A stretch of 64,000 nucleotides of DNA from Lineus longissimus. Lineage: Eukaryota > Nemertea > Pilidiophora > Heteronemertea > Lineidae. How positions within the stretch are numbered: position 1 is the first letter of the stretch; each line of letters opens with the position of its first letter. The DNA lies in NCBI RefSeq assembly GCF_910592395.1, contig NC_088313.1:870501-934500 (forward strand), read 5' to 3'. The position numbers and the translations under genes are program-made. Shown piece by piece: positions 9,871-21,925 of this stretch. A model generated the notes under the pieces. That model did no database searches, was not told the DNA's origin, and worked only from the letters and a program-made list of their open reading frames with translations.

Positions 9871-12800
9871 TTACGGCAGTCTCGACGATAACGTAACATG
9901 GACACCATTCTTCGGCACAAGAGTCCCCTGTTCGAACACTTCTAACACTGCTTCAGTTTCATCACATCGCTGGAGAGTGTATTTCTGTAACACAGCAATC
10001 AGCGCAAGCTTCCCTTCCATCAAAGCCAAACGCATACCGATGCAGTTCCTGGGGCCGGTCCCGAAGGCTTGGAATGCCAGGGGGTGGCGGGTGGCCTTAT
10101 TCTCGGGAGAAAACCTTAAATATAGCAAGAATTAAGGAGAACTTTAACACGTGTTCGTCACCAAACGTCCAAGTTATATTTAACGAATGTGGGGTAACCA
10201 TATTGTTTGATTGCTTCCGTTTCTGTAACAAGGGTTTGTGTTACGGAATGAAGTCGCTAGCCTCACTCCCTAGCCTCCTCTTCTTGTCCAAGACCGGGAC
10301 AGGTAATGGCAGAGGAGTTAGCACGGGAATTGTCTGCACGTGCCACCAAAAAAACATCACATTAGGATTTAAATAGGCCTACTGAATCATAAACAACATA
10401 AACATATATTTGATGTTCGAAAGGAAACACTCTATCAGGTCATTCTATATCATTCTAGAATTTCAACATTTTAAGAATGCGTGTACATGTGTCATCATTT
10501 CAAGAATACACGCAGATGTATCTGGAATGACTACAATCGTACCTCTCGGGATCAAATTCCTTTGGGTCGGTTGGCCCCCACAGGTCAGGATCAGCGTGGA
10601 TAGCCAGAGAGTGGACCTGCACGGTCATCCCTTTAGGGATAGCTATGTCGCCAACCTGGACCGCCTCCTGGCACTGCCGGGTGATGAACCTAAAAACGAA
10701 AATTGTTTTAATATGTCATGAACGGGGGGCAAGTAGTCTATAGTGCCTTTCCAGTGGTTTTGTACTGAGTGACCCCCCTGATGACACAATAGTCCTAAAG
10801 TGCACTGTTATGACGTCATCACGAGTCGATGGTCTTCTCATAGTTTGTTGATGAAGGCAGACAAGCAAACCAAAGCGCACTTTAGTATTGCTAGGGACAT
10901 TTACTCAAAATAGTGACAATCACACCATTTCATAGGGACGCCATATGTTTTGGAAAATTTCCTCCGTATTGACGCGAACCAGGATGACGAGGTTACAAAT
11001 GGTTCTATTAAGACCGAGAGCAAATCTCAGATGGCCGCAGAGGCCGAGTTGTTGCCATCGTATTGGGTGAAGCTGATCGGCAGTATCTGCTCAGCATGGA
11101 AGGAATGGTTTGAACTTACGTTGGGACAATGGTATTCTTTCGTAGCACTTCGTTGAAAACCATGTCTAAGTAAGGCATTTGTGCCAGGTGTTTATGGTCA
11201 GGTAGCTCCTAAAACCGTTAAATAAAAAAAGTTTTAACATCGACAACATAAAGGACATTTTTCAAATATTTCCAGGCTGTGGGGATCGCCCCTTTTGACC
11301 GTCAATAGCTTATAGCAAAGTGCGTGATCGAATCATTTGCTCTCGGACGAACTACTCTCGGACATTGTTAAACTTCTACACTGGCTAATGCGGAGAACAA
11401 TATGCGGTTTTGGATCGCAGGAAACCGCCACTGTTAGAGGAATATGTCAAAGAACCTACCTGTCCGACTACTTTGTCAATTTCTTCCTGTAACTTCCCTT
11501 GTATCCGCGGATTTGAGGCCAGCTCCTGAGCGGCATAACTCAAGGCGGTGCTCGTTGTCTCGTAGCCCGCGAGAAGAAACCCGATCGAATTACTGACAAT
11601 TTCCTGAACAAAAAAAGAATGTAATAAGATCCCAATAGAACCATCGATAGAACAGCCCATGTCGAAAATCCCGAGAATATACGAACCTCAGTGAAGTTCT
11701 CAATCAGTTTGGTATCCATGGTCTTGGACAATCGCTAAAAGATTCTAGACGAGTAAGATTTTTGATCTTAATTAAGAATCATATTGAGATTTTGAGCTGA
11801 GTAGATCTTGTCGAATGTTCCCAAACCTTGGAAACGAAGGTGTGATGAGCTGGAAATATTATTTTCGCGAATCAGTGTTTTATTTTCGCATATTTCTTTG
11901 ATAACTGATTTTGAGGGGGAAAAAATCGCGCTCATTTTCTTTCATTAGGAAAACTGAAAGATATCAATTTATTTGCAGAGTTTGTTTGCTTTTTTTCAAA
12001 AACAAAGAAAAAATAATGTGGTTTCAAGTTTTAGATGTCATTACCTCCTGGGTTATCTTCTTTGCGAGTCTCACGCCTTTTGTGTTATCCTTAGTCCGAG
12101 CCCCGCTCTCCATAGCATCGCCATCCTCGTCCGTCATTGTGAGAGCATTGTCGTTGATCATATCATCAACAGCCTCTGCATCCAAGAGCATCTGGAGGAA
12201 ATCACGCCGGTCTGTCTTGCCCTGAAAAATGGAGACATGCAGTTATAACAAAGCCATTTTACTGTCTTAAATAGTTGTGTGTTAGATAAAGTTTATCTGC
12301 CCTTGTTGGCTTCGCCCTAAGGATCCTATCTCAACCTTTCGAGACTTACCGATTCTCTCCGTTCCTTTATGACCTGCCTAAGCGTATGGCCGAGCCAGAA
12401 TGGACTGCTGCGTATGACGCCAAGATCATTAATTCTACGCCATAAGCCAAAGAAAACTTGGTTTAATCTCGGGAAGATGACTGAAATAAGAAAATGTCGG
12501 TTAATAATGAGCGACAGAGGTTCGTTATCATTACCAAGCTCTTGGCTGACCTGATCTTTTAATGTGAACTGGCACCTTAACAGCTGACGTGCCATTCTGG
12601 CTCGATTGGTTTTCAGAGCGGGGTGGCGAAAACTCTTTAGTGTGACGGACTTACGAGAAAGAGTGAGGAAAATCTTCCTGACCAGTGGCATGTTGTATGT
12701 GTTCTGTTGGGCGAAGACGGCCCGGCAGGCCTTTATCATCTGCCCGTCCTGGTTCCTCTGGGCGTCAATGTCCAGACCAAAGGCGGTAGAGCTAATCACA

Positions 12801-15800
12801 TCGAGAGTCATCGCTTGGAATATACTGAAAGGAAGGTGTAAAAGCATCAGTACACGGGCCAAAGGCATTCGACCTGATCATATCTAGAGTAATCTGTGAG
12901 AGTCTTGTCAAGACACGATAATAACTTACGTCATTATGTTGAAGCCCTTGCCCTCCTTTGCCTTCTCTTCAAGCACTTCCATCATATTCTTGATTCCCAA
13001 TAGTATCAGGGGCTGTGTCTGTAAAACGAATTGGTGATATACTTATGATTCCTCTTCTGCATTCGCCCTGTACCTGAAAAACCTATTGTCAAGACGAATT
13101 GTCAGGAATCGGGAATCAGGAACCAGAGACTAAGTCCATTTGTGACCCGCTCTACCAAAACTAGGTGCTTGTCGCATCTGAACTTGACAGGTTGATACGG
13201 ACTTGTTGTTCATTTCCCTATTGTAGACCTTTTGTGAAATGTGACCAAATCAGTTTGTAATAGATTTCACAAAAGGTCTACAATAGGGAAATGAACAACA
13301 AGTCCGTATCAACCTGTCGAGTTCAGATGCGACAAGCGCCTAGTTTTGGTAGAGCGAGTCACATTTTTTCTTCACTGAACATGGGTTGCCGTAAGACTAG
13401 CTTTGGCGAATAGCTTACGGTCACTCGAGAATAGCCGCAGCTTAATCATAAATGATTGAACCTACCTGTTTTAACTTTCCCGTGCTGAATGTCGGACTTA
13501 ACATGGCTCGTTGTCTTTTCCAGCGATGTCCATGCGCAAAGAGGACACTGACATTCTTCGAGCTCTTTGGGTCAGGGCCTATTGGAAATGGCTGGAACGA
13601 GGAAAAAAGGTGGTTATCTGGCAATTAAAAGGATAGAAATATTGAAAGGGAAAATCATGCATGCATCTCTATTCTGTAAACACTTTTAATTCACGTCACG
13701 TATCTGTTCATCGCAGCGATTCCGTGATGTTGTATCATGTTTTGTAACAGGAGAGAAGAAGAACACTCGATTCGATAGGTAACAATATATGAGGTGATGG
13801 TCGCCTATCTGCTGAAATAGTTCTCGCCGAAGGTACTTGGCTGACCATTTGTCACTCAACTTAATAGTGTGATCGCAAGTAGTCATGTTAACAGCCATGT
13901 GCAGCTTGTGTCGCAATTGACACGCTTTAGTTGACACCGTGAAATAGCATCGGTTAGGCCTACCCAAAAGCAAATCTAGTGAGGTGCAACACCGCTATCT
14001 TTTGGTAAATGTGACCTGGTCACCATGGCATGGCAGACGGCGCTGTCAACTTTTGAGCAGAGATGTATTCATGGCGCCCAAGCGTCCTTAAGTATGCCTC
14101 TCACCTTTCTTGCTGTAAACTTGCTGAACTCCTTTATATAGACCTGTTTGATGATGTCCAAGTCTTTGGTCACCAGCACCGCGACAGTTCCTTCAAAGTA
14201 ACTGAAGTCAGAATCAGAACATTTTGAAAACCAATGAGGTCGTCTGAATTTATAGTTTTCCCGCCAGAACAATTCGATCAAAGCGTAGGGGAAGTATTTA
14301 TTGTACAAACACGTGGGCCCATATGATCATGCACAAGTATATACATGTACTGAATATGCGTTTTATGTACATGTACCTCTATCTCGGGGAGTGTCTTATA
14401 TCATACATACAAGACAGCACGGAGATCTAACGGGGCACAAGCTATACCAATACCACTGCTACGAGAAAATAATCGACGTACTTTAATACGAGCAATCGTT
14501 TATTATGATGATCTAGTTAATATAATATACAAAATGCTTGACTGTTATTAGTGAATTAGATGATTACATTGTATACACCGTATCTCAGCATCAAATAAAA
14601 AACTTAACTCACCCAAACGTGTCTCCATATTGTTGATGCCACTTTGCAATCGCGCGGGAAGGTCCCTGAAAAAGTAAGAAATGTGACATTTTATATATGA
14701 CTTTTTACCTACTGGTGTAACAGTTTTAGAAGTCCTATGATATAGCGTCCTGGAGACAGAAGATCATACTGTCTTTTCAATACGTGCGATAATGACGGCC
14801 ATGTGTCTTCATAGACCTACACCTTAACCTGTCACTCTACAATAGAACTACAGTTTTTTTCAGGGGGAGGGGGTATATAAGACTGCCACTACTCATTGAG
14901 CCTTAATACTTTGCTGATATAATGGGTCAACAAGTTTGCTCTCTTAACTTAAAGTGGTTTATGGACTCTAGTTCAAAACACTCGTATAGGCCCCGGCTGG
15001 CATCTTAGATGAATGTTGCTCTGGCCTTAACTGGTGTAGTTGTGGAAGCACTACCCCAACCTGTGGCGTACACCAATTAGCAATCAAGAGTATGTATGGA
15101 GAAACTATGAAAAAAAGCATGCTTGCCCGTTATTTTTGGGCGTCCCTGTATATGAAGAGCAGTAGAAAGTGCATAAGCAAGCTTACCCCAGCAAGGTCGA
15201 GCTGGTTCCCAAGTAGAATATTTGGCGATGGTCCCGGGATGCCCAATCGTTCAAATACTTTCATTCGCCGCCTTCTTTCCCTGCAGATAAAAAGCCTACA
15301 GTTATTACGATGGTAAATTAAAGAAGATTAATGCCTTTTAAGCTTGGCTTCCTGGAAACCTTCGGGGTGTACAGGCCGCCTGCCTCATGGTTGTGAGAAA
15401 AAAACTACAGGCATGCCTCATGGTTGTTAGCAGGAAACTACAGGCCTGCCTCACGGTTGTGAGCAGGAAACTACAGGCCTGCCTCATGGTTGTCAGCAAG
15501 AAACTACAGGCCTGCCCAATGGTTGTGAGCAGGAAACTACAGGCCTGCCTCATGGTTGTGAGCAAGAAACTACATGCCTGCCTAATGGTTGTGAGCAAGA
15601 AACTACAGGCCTGCCTAATGGTTGTGAGCAAGAAACTACAGGCCTGCCTAATGGTTGTGAGCAGGAAACTACAGGCCTGCCTCATGGTTGTGAGCAAGAA
15701 ACTACAGGCCTGCCTAATGGTTGTCAGCAGGAAACTACAGGCCTGCCTCATGGTTGTGAGCAGGAAACTACAGGCCTGCCTAATGGTTGTGAGCAGGAAA

Positions 15801-16295
15801 CTACAGGCCTGCCTAATGGTTGTGAGCAAGAAACTACAGGTCTGCCTAATGGTTGTGAGCAAGAAACTACAGGCCTGCCTAATGGTTGTCAGCAGGAAAC
15901 TACAGGCCTGCCTCATGGTTGTCAGCAGGAAACTACAGGCCTGCCTCATGGTTGTCAGCAAGAAACTACAGGCCTGCCCAATGGTTGTGAGCAGGAAACT
16001 ACAGGCCTGCCTAATGGTTGTGAGCAAGAAACTACAGGTCTGCCTAATGGTTGTGAGCAAGAAACTACAGGCCTGCCTGATGGTTGTCAGCAGGAAACAA
16101 CAGGCATGCCTCATGGTTGAGAGCAAAAAACTTCAGGTCTGCCTAATGGTTGTGAGCAAGAAACTACAGGCCTGCCTAATGTATGACAATGCCTTATATT
16201 AGTATCAAGGAAATCAGTTCCAAAGTAAACATAACTTACCAGAAATAGTGCAGAAGAAGCCCAACGGCTATCGAACACAGTATTGCTGTGATCAT
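9871..16295 (-). CDS. Cytochrome P450, CYP3 clan, complete 14-exon gene
   Basis: Heme-thiolate monooxygenase anchored in the ER membrane. Exons in transcript order are 16240-16295, 15187-15280, 14613-14665, 14105-14201, 13466-13591, 12930-13018, 12655-12824, 12350-12480, 12045-12221, 11687-11734, 11460-11603, 11121-11208, 10543-10689 and 9871-10114. All introns are GT..AG and phases agree. My hand count of exon 12 is 88, while 89 keeps the frame, so one base there should be rechecked. The protein is about 554 residues, longer than the usual 500. In order it shows an N-terminal anchor (MITAILCSIAVGLLL), the proline hinge GIPGPSP, C-helix WKRQR, I-helix AGYETTS, K-helix EVLR, PERF, and the heme loop FGTGPRNCIG with the Cys ligand. 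Sequence style is CYP3A/thromboxane-synthase-like; substrate unknown. Introns hold a family A copy, a P palindrome and a 33-bp minisatellite. Confidence 0.92.
13141..13363. mobile_element. Palindromic MITE P, copy 1 (P450 intron 5)
   Basis: A 223-bp foldback beginning TGTGACCCGCTCTACC and ending GAGCGAGTCACA. Arms of about 100 bp are near-perfect reverse complements, around a central spacer containing CCAAATCAGTTTGTAATAG. A second copy at 28111-28334 has this spacer in the opposite orientation. No coding capacity. It sits inside P450 intron 5 and touches no splice site. Confidence 0.9.
13830..14024 (-). mobile_element. Family A dispersed element, copy 2 (P450 intron 4)
   Basis: Minus-strand match to the family A blocks: TTTAGTTGACACCGTGAAA, then CACCGCTATCTTTTGGTAAATGTGACC at the right. 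The left part (CTTGGCTGACC...TTGTCACT) matches the 44.06-44.14 kb copy. No M-type insertion is present in this copy. Confidence 0.7.
15371..16183. repeat. 33-bp minisatellite, about 25 copies, in P450 intron 1
   Basis: The unit is near AAACTACAGGCCTGCCTAAT followed by GGTTGTGAGCAGG, 33 bases. Copies differ at a few recurring positions (CAT/AAT, GAG/CAG, AGG/AAG). Because 33 is a multiple of three and the unit has no in-frame stop on either strand, long open frames run through it both ways (262 and 271 codons). The encoded 11-residue repeats look like translated satellite and not protein. It lies between P450 exons 1 and 2. Confidence 0.95.
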
Positions 16296-17387
16296 GGTGT
16301 CCCTGAATGTTCACTGAACTGACCACGTTCCTGTAAATCCGCTCAGGAGCAAGACTTTCTAGAAGTATCGAGCCCAACTCGGTACTCACCGTCTAACCGT
16401 CTAGTGATCATGTAGGGCAGTAATGCCAATATATATGTCTAATTTTTTTTGATGAAGGTCAATCATGTTTACCCGGTACGATCGTGCACGAGATCGTTCA
16501 TTTTGATGGCGTTGACTCTTTCTATAGTTGGCCTCATTTCAAAATCATGGTTGTTACCAGATTTTGACCATTTGACGTTCTGAGTCTGCTCTACTTGCTC
16601 ACAAAAACAGGTCAAGTGTATTGATGTACATTGTATATTCATTATAGATTGCCGGCGGAGTTGTAAACAATTTTTGTCAGACCCTGCCTTCCAGTGGTTG
16701 AGAAAAATTAAAATTCAGTTCAACGCAATACCGTATTCATCAGTTTTCTCCAAAATATCACTTCGCAAAATCATATTTTCAGCTGCTGGTCATTGTAAGG
16801 GGGCTTTGAGAAGATTCAGGGATTAGGTCTTAAGGTGCACTGGACATTCACATACCGACACGAACGCTTTGGCTGCCAGAGGATAAGTGATTTATTTGTT
16901 TCATAATACAAACCTATACTCCCACAATAAATACACATGACAAACAACTATTACAATCAACCCTATGTCAATTTCATGAAGTAAAGTCAATTGATCATAT
17001 CAATTTCCACATGTTTCATTACGAACAGATAGAGCTGTTCAAAAAGGAGTTTCCCTGCTTATGATTGCAAGACCTGCGCAGATCCTCAATGGCTGGGACC
17101 TACTTTGACGCGGCCCTTCACGCTGCCCTCCACACTGTGTAGTGACACCCATGTGGTCCATGTCTTCGAATTCGAGGTCCTCTCCTTTGCCATCGGCGGA
17201 TGAGGTCGATTTGAATAATATGTATAACTCAAATGACTTGCAGGGAGAGGAGTTACTGCACGGAAGAAAACGTACAAGTTTTAGCGCTACGCTTTAGAAA
17301 CTAGCGTCGAGGTTTGCAGGGTGTTGACCAATTGATATTCAGCGACACGATCCAATCAGAATTGAAGAAGGCTGTATAGCCTTAAGT
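16296..17387. other. Intergenic region upstream of P450, downstream of receptor 2
   Basis: Contains the 5' flank of the P450 on the minus strand. A TATATAT run about 135 bases before its ATG (near 16428-16436) is a possible core promoter, weakly supported. Also holds the 3' UTR of the divergent 7TM gene. No repeat family seen. Confidence 0.35.
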
Positions 17388-19258
17388 TCACGGTGACGCC
17401 TGTGTGTCATGCTTCTTCATCAACATTTTGTCAAACATTTCCAGAAAAGGCAGAAAACTAGCAATGAGTCCCAATGACATATCCGTGCCCATTGCCGTCA
17501 CGATAGGTTGGTAACTCGTATCACTCTGATAGATACTAACCGCGGGTCGAAGCAAAACCTGCCAGAGGACGTTTATAAACAGTAAGGCAAGAAGTGGCGA
17601 GAGTATGTTCTCGTAAGTGCATGGCATGTGACATTTGTCTCTTATGTGCAGCCCTGTCTGAGCTGGAAGTGGCGCAAAGCATTTTTCCGAGTGGTTATCC
17701 TTGCTCGCGAGAATTAAATCACGTTCTTGTACTTCCTCGGGATCACTGGCAATTCGTCCATACTCGACATCTAATTCTGAAATAAAAAGGATTAAAAATT
17801 AGAAGTACTGCATATAACTCTCTGATAAGCCTAATGTTATCAGTGGTTTGCAGTGAGGTTGTTTTTACTGGAATATGCGTCAAAATGACGTTGAAGCCCA
17901 GGCAAAATGTACGTGACATGATTCGGATATATTAATCCAATCTTATCGGGATTTCTGATCATCATTCGATACCGAACAAACAGTCTTTAAAGAAGAAAGA
18001 AGAATAACGATAGAATGTCTAAGGAACAAATGATTCTATCTAAGCCATATTATCCAAACCATCTAACATGACGGTCACAACCCATTGAACCATATCATGA
18101 AAGAATACAATAGCGGCAGACACTTTTAAAGGGGAATACTTTTCATTATACACCGGCTGTGAATAGAAACGTTTCAGTTGTAGAGCGAAACTCAAAGCAC
18201 TCCGACATAGTTCACGCGCCTTTGTTCAGATATGGGTTGGACATTATAATGTGTAATAAAGACATTTGGTAGACAGCATTGTATCATTGTACAGGCTTAC
18301 ACATGAACTGCAACTTGCTTTGCTGATCCCCTTGAATATCTAGGTTGAAAATGCCGATAAAATCATTGCCATATTCTATTTACGATTTCCTTAATTCATA
18401 TCTTATTCAGCGTCGATATATGTACATCATTACAGCCTTCTTGTTAAATTCTTGATCACTACGATTTCGGTTGTAATTGTTTCAGGTAAAGCTACTTTTG
18501 TAATCTAATGAGGTGAAACAATAAGTCTATTTGTTTCTAGGCATCCTACCTTGCATTGGTTCCAAAGTCCGCTTGTCGGGTCTGTAACATATGTAGAAGT
18601 GAGCAACAAGGGCAATCATGATAACAACGAGAGAAAAGCCTATAAGCAGCTGGTGCAGAAATAAGATGTTCCTCGAAACTTTGGGTTCCACCCGGCAAAT
18701 CACCATGTCAATGTCCATATCAGAAACTGTCAGCACTTGGATGGAGTTTCTTTTATTTAACCAGTCCATTCGAATGAAGACGCAAGCAATGCCGTAGGAC
18801 AGAGTCGACACGAGCCATATTGGTTTCAGCGACAAACATTTGAAAGCTGATATCGTTGCTAGTAACCCGCGATTGCCGCACTTGATTTGTACAGCCTTTT
18901 GAAAAAGAAATGCGAAGTTCACAAGTTGCATGAATGATAGTAAAAGTGTTATGTAGAGTTGTCTTGAACATGTGATTGTTTCTGAGGAGATGAATGGAAG
19001 ATTGAGGATGTTGTCTAACGCCAGTCCATCAACCATGCTCAGAGCGGAGTGGATTATGTTTACCGCCGTTATACTGGTGATGATGCCACAACAATGACAA
19101 TTGGTTGCGTTCCCTTGCCTCCGCAGGCGTCTGAGGAAGATAATATTAGCCAGAAGTAACGCCGATAGAAAGCCCACTTTAGCCACAATCAGTGTCCACT
19201 TGAATATATCTTGAACGTGGCTGCCGGTGATGAGAGTCATGCTTGATCCAGAGGTCAT
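17388..19258 (-). CDS. Divergent two-exon 7TM receptor-like protein, 365 aa
   Basis: Exon 1 is 18550-19258 and exon 2 is 17388-17776, with a GT..AG intron in phase 1; the summed length is divisible by three. Exon 1 encodes TM1 (20-42), TM2 (56-80), TM3 (98-123), TM4 (145-163) and TM5 (197-224). Exon 2 encodes a long hydrophilic third intracellular loop (237-290), TM6 (293-315), TM7 (331-351) and a short tail. Cys97 before TM3 and Cys188 before TM5 fit the usual disulfide pair. There is no DRY-like triplet after TM3 (it reads FQKAVQIKC), and TM7 has SFLPFLEMF in place of NPxxY. It may be a fast-evolving class A receptor or another 7TM family. Ligand and coupling cannot be inferred. Confidence 0.78.
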
Positions 19259-20690
19259 ACGAGAGAGTCCGGATTGAAAATCACGCTAATGCTGTGTCTG
19301 TCCATATATCGTGACAAACCAGATAAAAGTAAATATGCTTTTATGATCCCTCGGCATGGATGGTCGGGCCAGCTGTGTACTACGTACATTGTTCAATTGT
19401 ATACCAACAGGCAAGATAGGCCTGCCTATTAAAGGCCTGTACTATTGATATCGATTCGGTCGTTCAGTCAATTCATAATCGCCAGCTTTAAGTTTCATCC
19501 CGGACTAAGTACAAAGACCAGCTGAAAAAAACCCGAAGCTTTAGAATTTGATTAAAAAAATGAGTGCTATTCAGCGTCATGGCCTAGCTGTGGCTGCGAC
19601 ATATAAAAACGAAGCTACAGAACTTGCTATGGAAACAAGTTACCTCGTGATTTGCTGTTGTACAGTTGACATGCTATCGTTTGAATAAACATTATGAAAA
19701 TTGCACTTTGCTTTATTTTGAAAACCACACTGTGGAGTCGCCATGCTGGCCCATGATAGTTCCATGCACATAACAAGGCTCGTTCCACCTCTATGTAAAT
19801 ACTATTAAAAGCATTTGATAACTCAAACAATAGATAAAGTATAATGATTGTCCAACACCATGGTGACTACTCAACACAAGCGTGACAACCTTTTTAAATC
19901 ACGGACTTTCTTGGCACAATTATGTTCCCATATCTAGGGAGAATCTAGAGCACAATTGTCTGTACACCTGTCGGCCGTCTATGGAACTAAACGTCTGTCT
20001 CGTCCTCACCAGTGTTATGCCATTTAGAGTGTCTACCGAACTGAATCCATGAAGAAAGATTATGAAAAAAAGAAAATTATCAACTAGGTCTCACAGAGCA
20101 CAACCAGAGGCGGCACTTGAGATGGGAGGGAACCTAGGCACCTGCCAACACATAGCATTTAATGGTTTTCGAAGCCATTAAAACGTTAAAAGGGCTTTTT
20201 GAAGACAGGGAAAAAAATCCGGTTTGGCGTTTGAAACCCTCATTGGTTTTCTTTTTACAAGTATTTCTCATATTGCACAGTAAGTGTACTGCCAGCGACA
20301 AGAAAAGTTTTGCGTATCATATAATAATAACATCACACCGCCTTATAACAAGAACATTTTATGAATTTCTCACAAACAAGTTTATAATTTGACGAATGGT
20401 AACGACAGTTTTGATAAATGTTTATGAATGAAGCAAATCGATGTCAACAGAATGTCAGTAAGAATATCCTCAAGATGAAAAGGGACGAGGAGGTCGAAAT
20501 ATTTATATTACAAAATCTTATTTACATTGACGACGGAAACTTCCAGTTAACCTAACGCCGAGGTAATGTTGTCATTTAAGGGGTACACCTTTCGATTTGA
20601 ATCAAACAAATGAATTTAAAAGTACAAATGCAGTAACACAAAGCTGCAGTGCAGCTACATGTATTATGCTTCGAACTTGGCATCTAGAGT
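19259..20690. other. Intergenic region upstream of receptor 2
   Basis: AT-rich, with no supported exon. Short frames at 19627-19830 and 20162-20392 have no family resemblance. Confidence 0.4.
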
Positions 20691-20706
20691 AATGACATGT
20701 CTGCAT

Positions 20707-21424
20707 TAAAAAAACCTAACGGCCAAGTTGGAAAACACAAACGCCCGTCCGCCATGTTTTGAATGTTTTAAACGCCGTCAGATATGATAGTGTACCAGCG
20801 GACCGCAGTGGCGCTACCGTATTCACCGACAGAGCACTGATGTAGGAATCGGTTCATGGCCATTGCGACCTCGCGCGATCGTTGATTGAAGTCGAATGCC
20901 AACTCATCTGACAGTTCCCCAATACACGCATGGTTTTAATACTAGCAAAGCGGGAAATTGTTCTGCATCTTTAAAACTCGAAATATAGCTGCGTGCTCCT
21001 ATAATCATCAAAGGGTGTCATGTTCATCTCCTGATTATGTTTCTTATGAATTCACTTTACAAATATTGTAAAAGGGAAATTTTTAAAGGCCACTTTGAAA
21101 CTGAAGGCCACTTTGAAACTGAATATGGTAGAGATGGCACAAAAGACCCCATTCTGTCAAGCTTGAACGTGAAATGAAAACTGAAAAATATGTTCATTTA
21201 CAACAACGGCTTCATGGCATAGTGGGTAAGACGGTAAGGATCAGGTGTCGGGGTTCCGAGTTCGTACCCGCTCGAGGATTTTTTTCTTTTTTTTTCTTTT
21301 ACACGCCAACGTCTCTGTGACCTGTCTCATCGATGAACCTGTTGTGTCTATCATGATTCAAGTGCAGTTGGTCGTTTGGTGGTCGGGCGATTGTGTTTTC
21401 TAACTTGGCCGTTAGGGTTTTTAT
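20707..21424 (+). mobile_element. Element T, copy 1: TIR element with internal tRNA-like module
   Basis: The left end (AAAAACCTAACGGCCAAGTT) and right end (AACTTGGCCGTTAGGGTTTT) are inverted repeats, giving an element of about 720 bp. Inside, colinear with the copy at 32997-33756, is a shared body with TAGCTGCGTGCT and GGTGTCATGTTCATCTCCTG. It ends in a tRNA-like segment at 21208-21279 with A-box and B-box matches. No transposase is encoded, so it is non-autonomous. Confidence 0.85.
21208..21279 (+). other. tRNA-like Pol III module inside element T (copy 1)
   Basis: TGGCATAGTGGGTAAGACGG fits the RNA polymerase III A box, and GAGTTCGTACCC fits the B box about 45 bases later. The flanks do not pair as an acceptor stem, so this is a tRNA-derived promoter relic and not a tRNA gene. 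Confidence 0.65.
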
Positions 21425-21529
21425 GCATAGGCCTACATGTAAGCTGTAAACAGCGAGGAAAGAGTGACAATGTGACGTTGACGGTATAGTGTTTTTCCTT
21501 TCGTTCTGGTCAAAGGTGCTCATTGTTGA

Positions 21530-21925
21530 ACTCAGGAATGTGACCAGATCACATTTCCCAAAAGATAGTGGTGTTGCACAACACTAGATTATCCTCAGAG
21601 TAGGCCTGACCAATACTCTTTCACGGTGTCAACTAAAGCTGGTCTACTGTGACACCGGTGTAACATCTGTGGTTGTTTCCCATGTGTCAGTGTTTCCAAG
21701 CAATAGGCAGCTAGAGAGACCACGACTTTTCAATAGGGGGGGATACACAGAAAAACTTGTCAATCTATTTTTGAGCGTTCCCAAACAATGAGGGGAAACA
21801 CTCAAAAACAGAAACACTCAAAAACATTACACCGGGTGCCCAGGGCTGTGTAACACTACTGTTTGTTGTTCAGTGGACAGGTCAGCCAAGTACCTTTGAC
21901 CAGATCTATCTGAAAAGCACTTCAG
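21530..21925 (+). mobile_element. Family A dispersed element, copy 3, split by an M-type insertion
   Basis: Blocks match copy 1 from AATGTGACCAGATCACATTT to TGACACCGG at 21658. They resume at about 21835 with TGCCCAGGGCTGTG, and continue to AGTACCTTTGACCAGATCTATCTG. The interruption is the 21654-21835 insertion. Confidence 0.7.
21654..21835. mobile_element. M-type insertion (ACCGGTGT...ACACCGG) nested in family A
   Basis: About 180 bp with ACCGG at both edges and inverted ends GTGTAAC/ATTACAC. Inside is GTGTTTCC, with GGAAACACTC in inverted orientation. The internal sequence differs from the 44157 and 51238 insertions, but the edges are the same type. Confidence 0.65.

Noticed and set aside
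15338-16202. Long open frames (262 and 271 codons) on both strands
   Set aside because: They are translations of the 33-bp minisatellite, with 11-residue units and no domain; they lie in P450 intron 1.
21208-21279. tRNA gene
   Set aside because: A and B boxes fit, but the acceptor stem does not pair, and the segment recurs inside a dispersed element, so it is tRNA-derived repeat.
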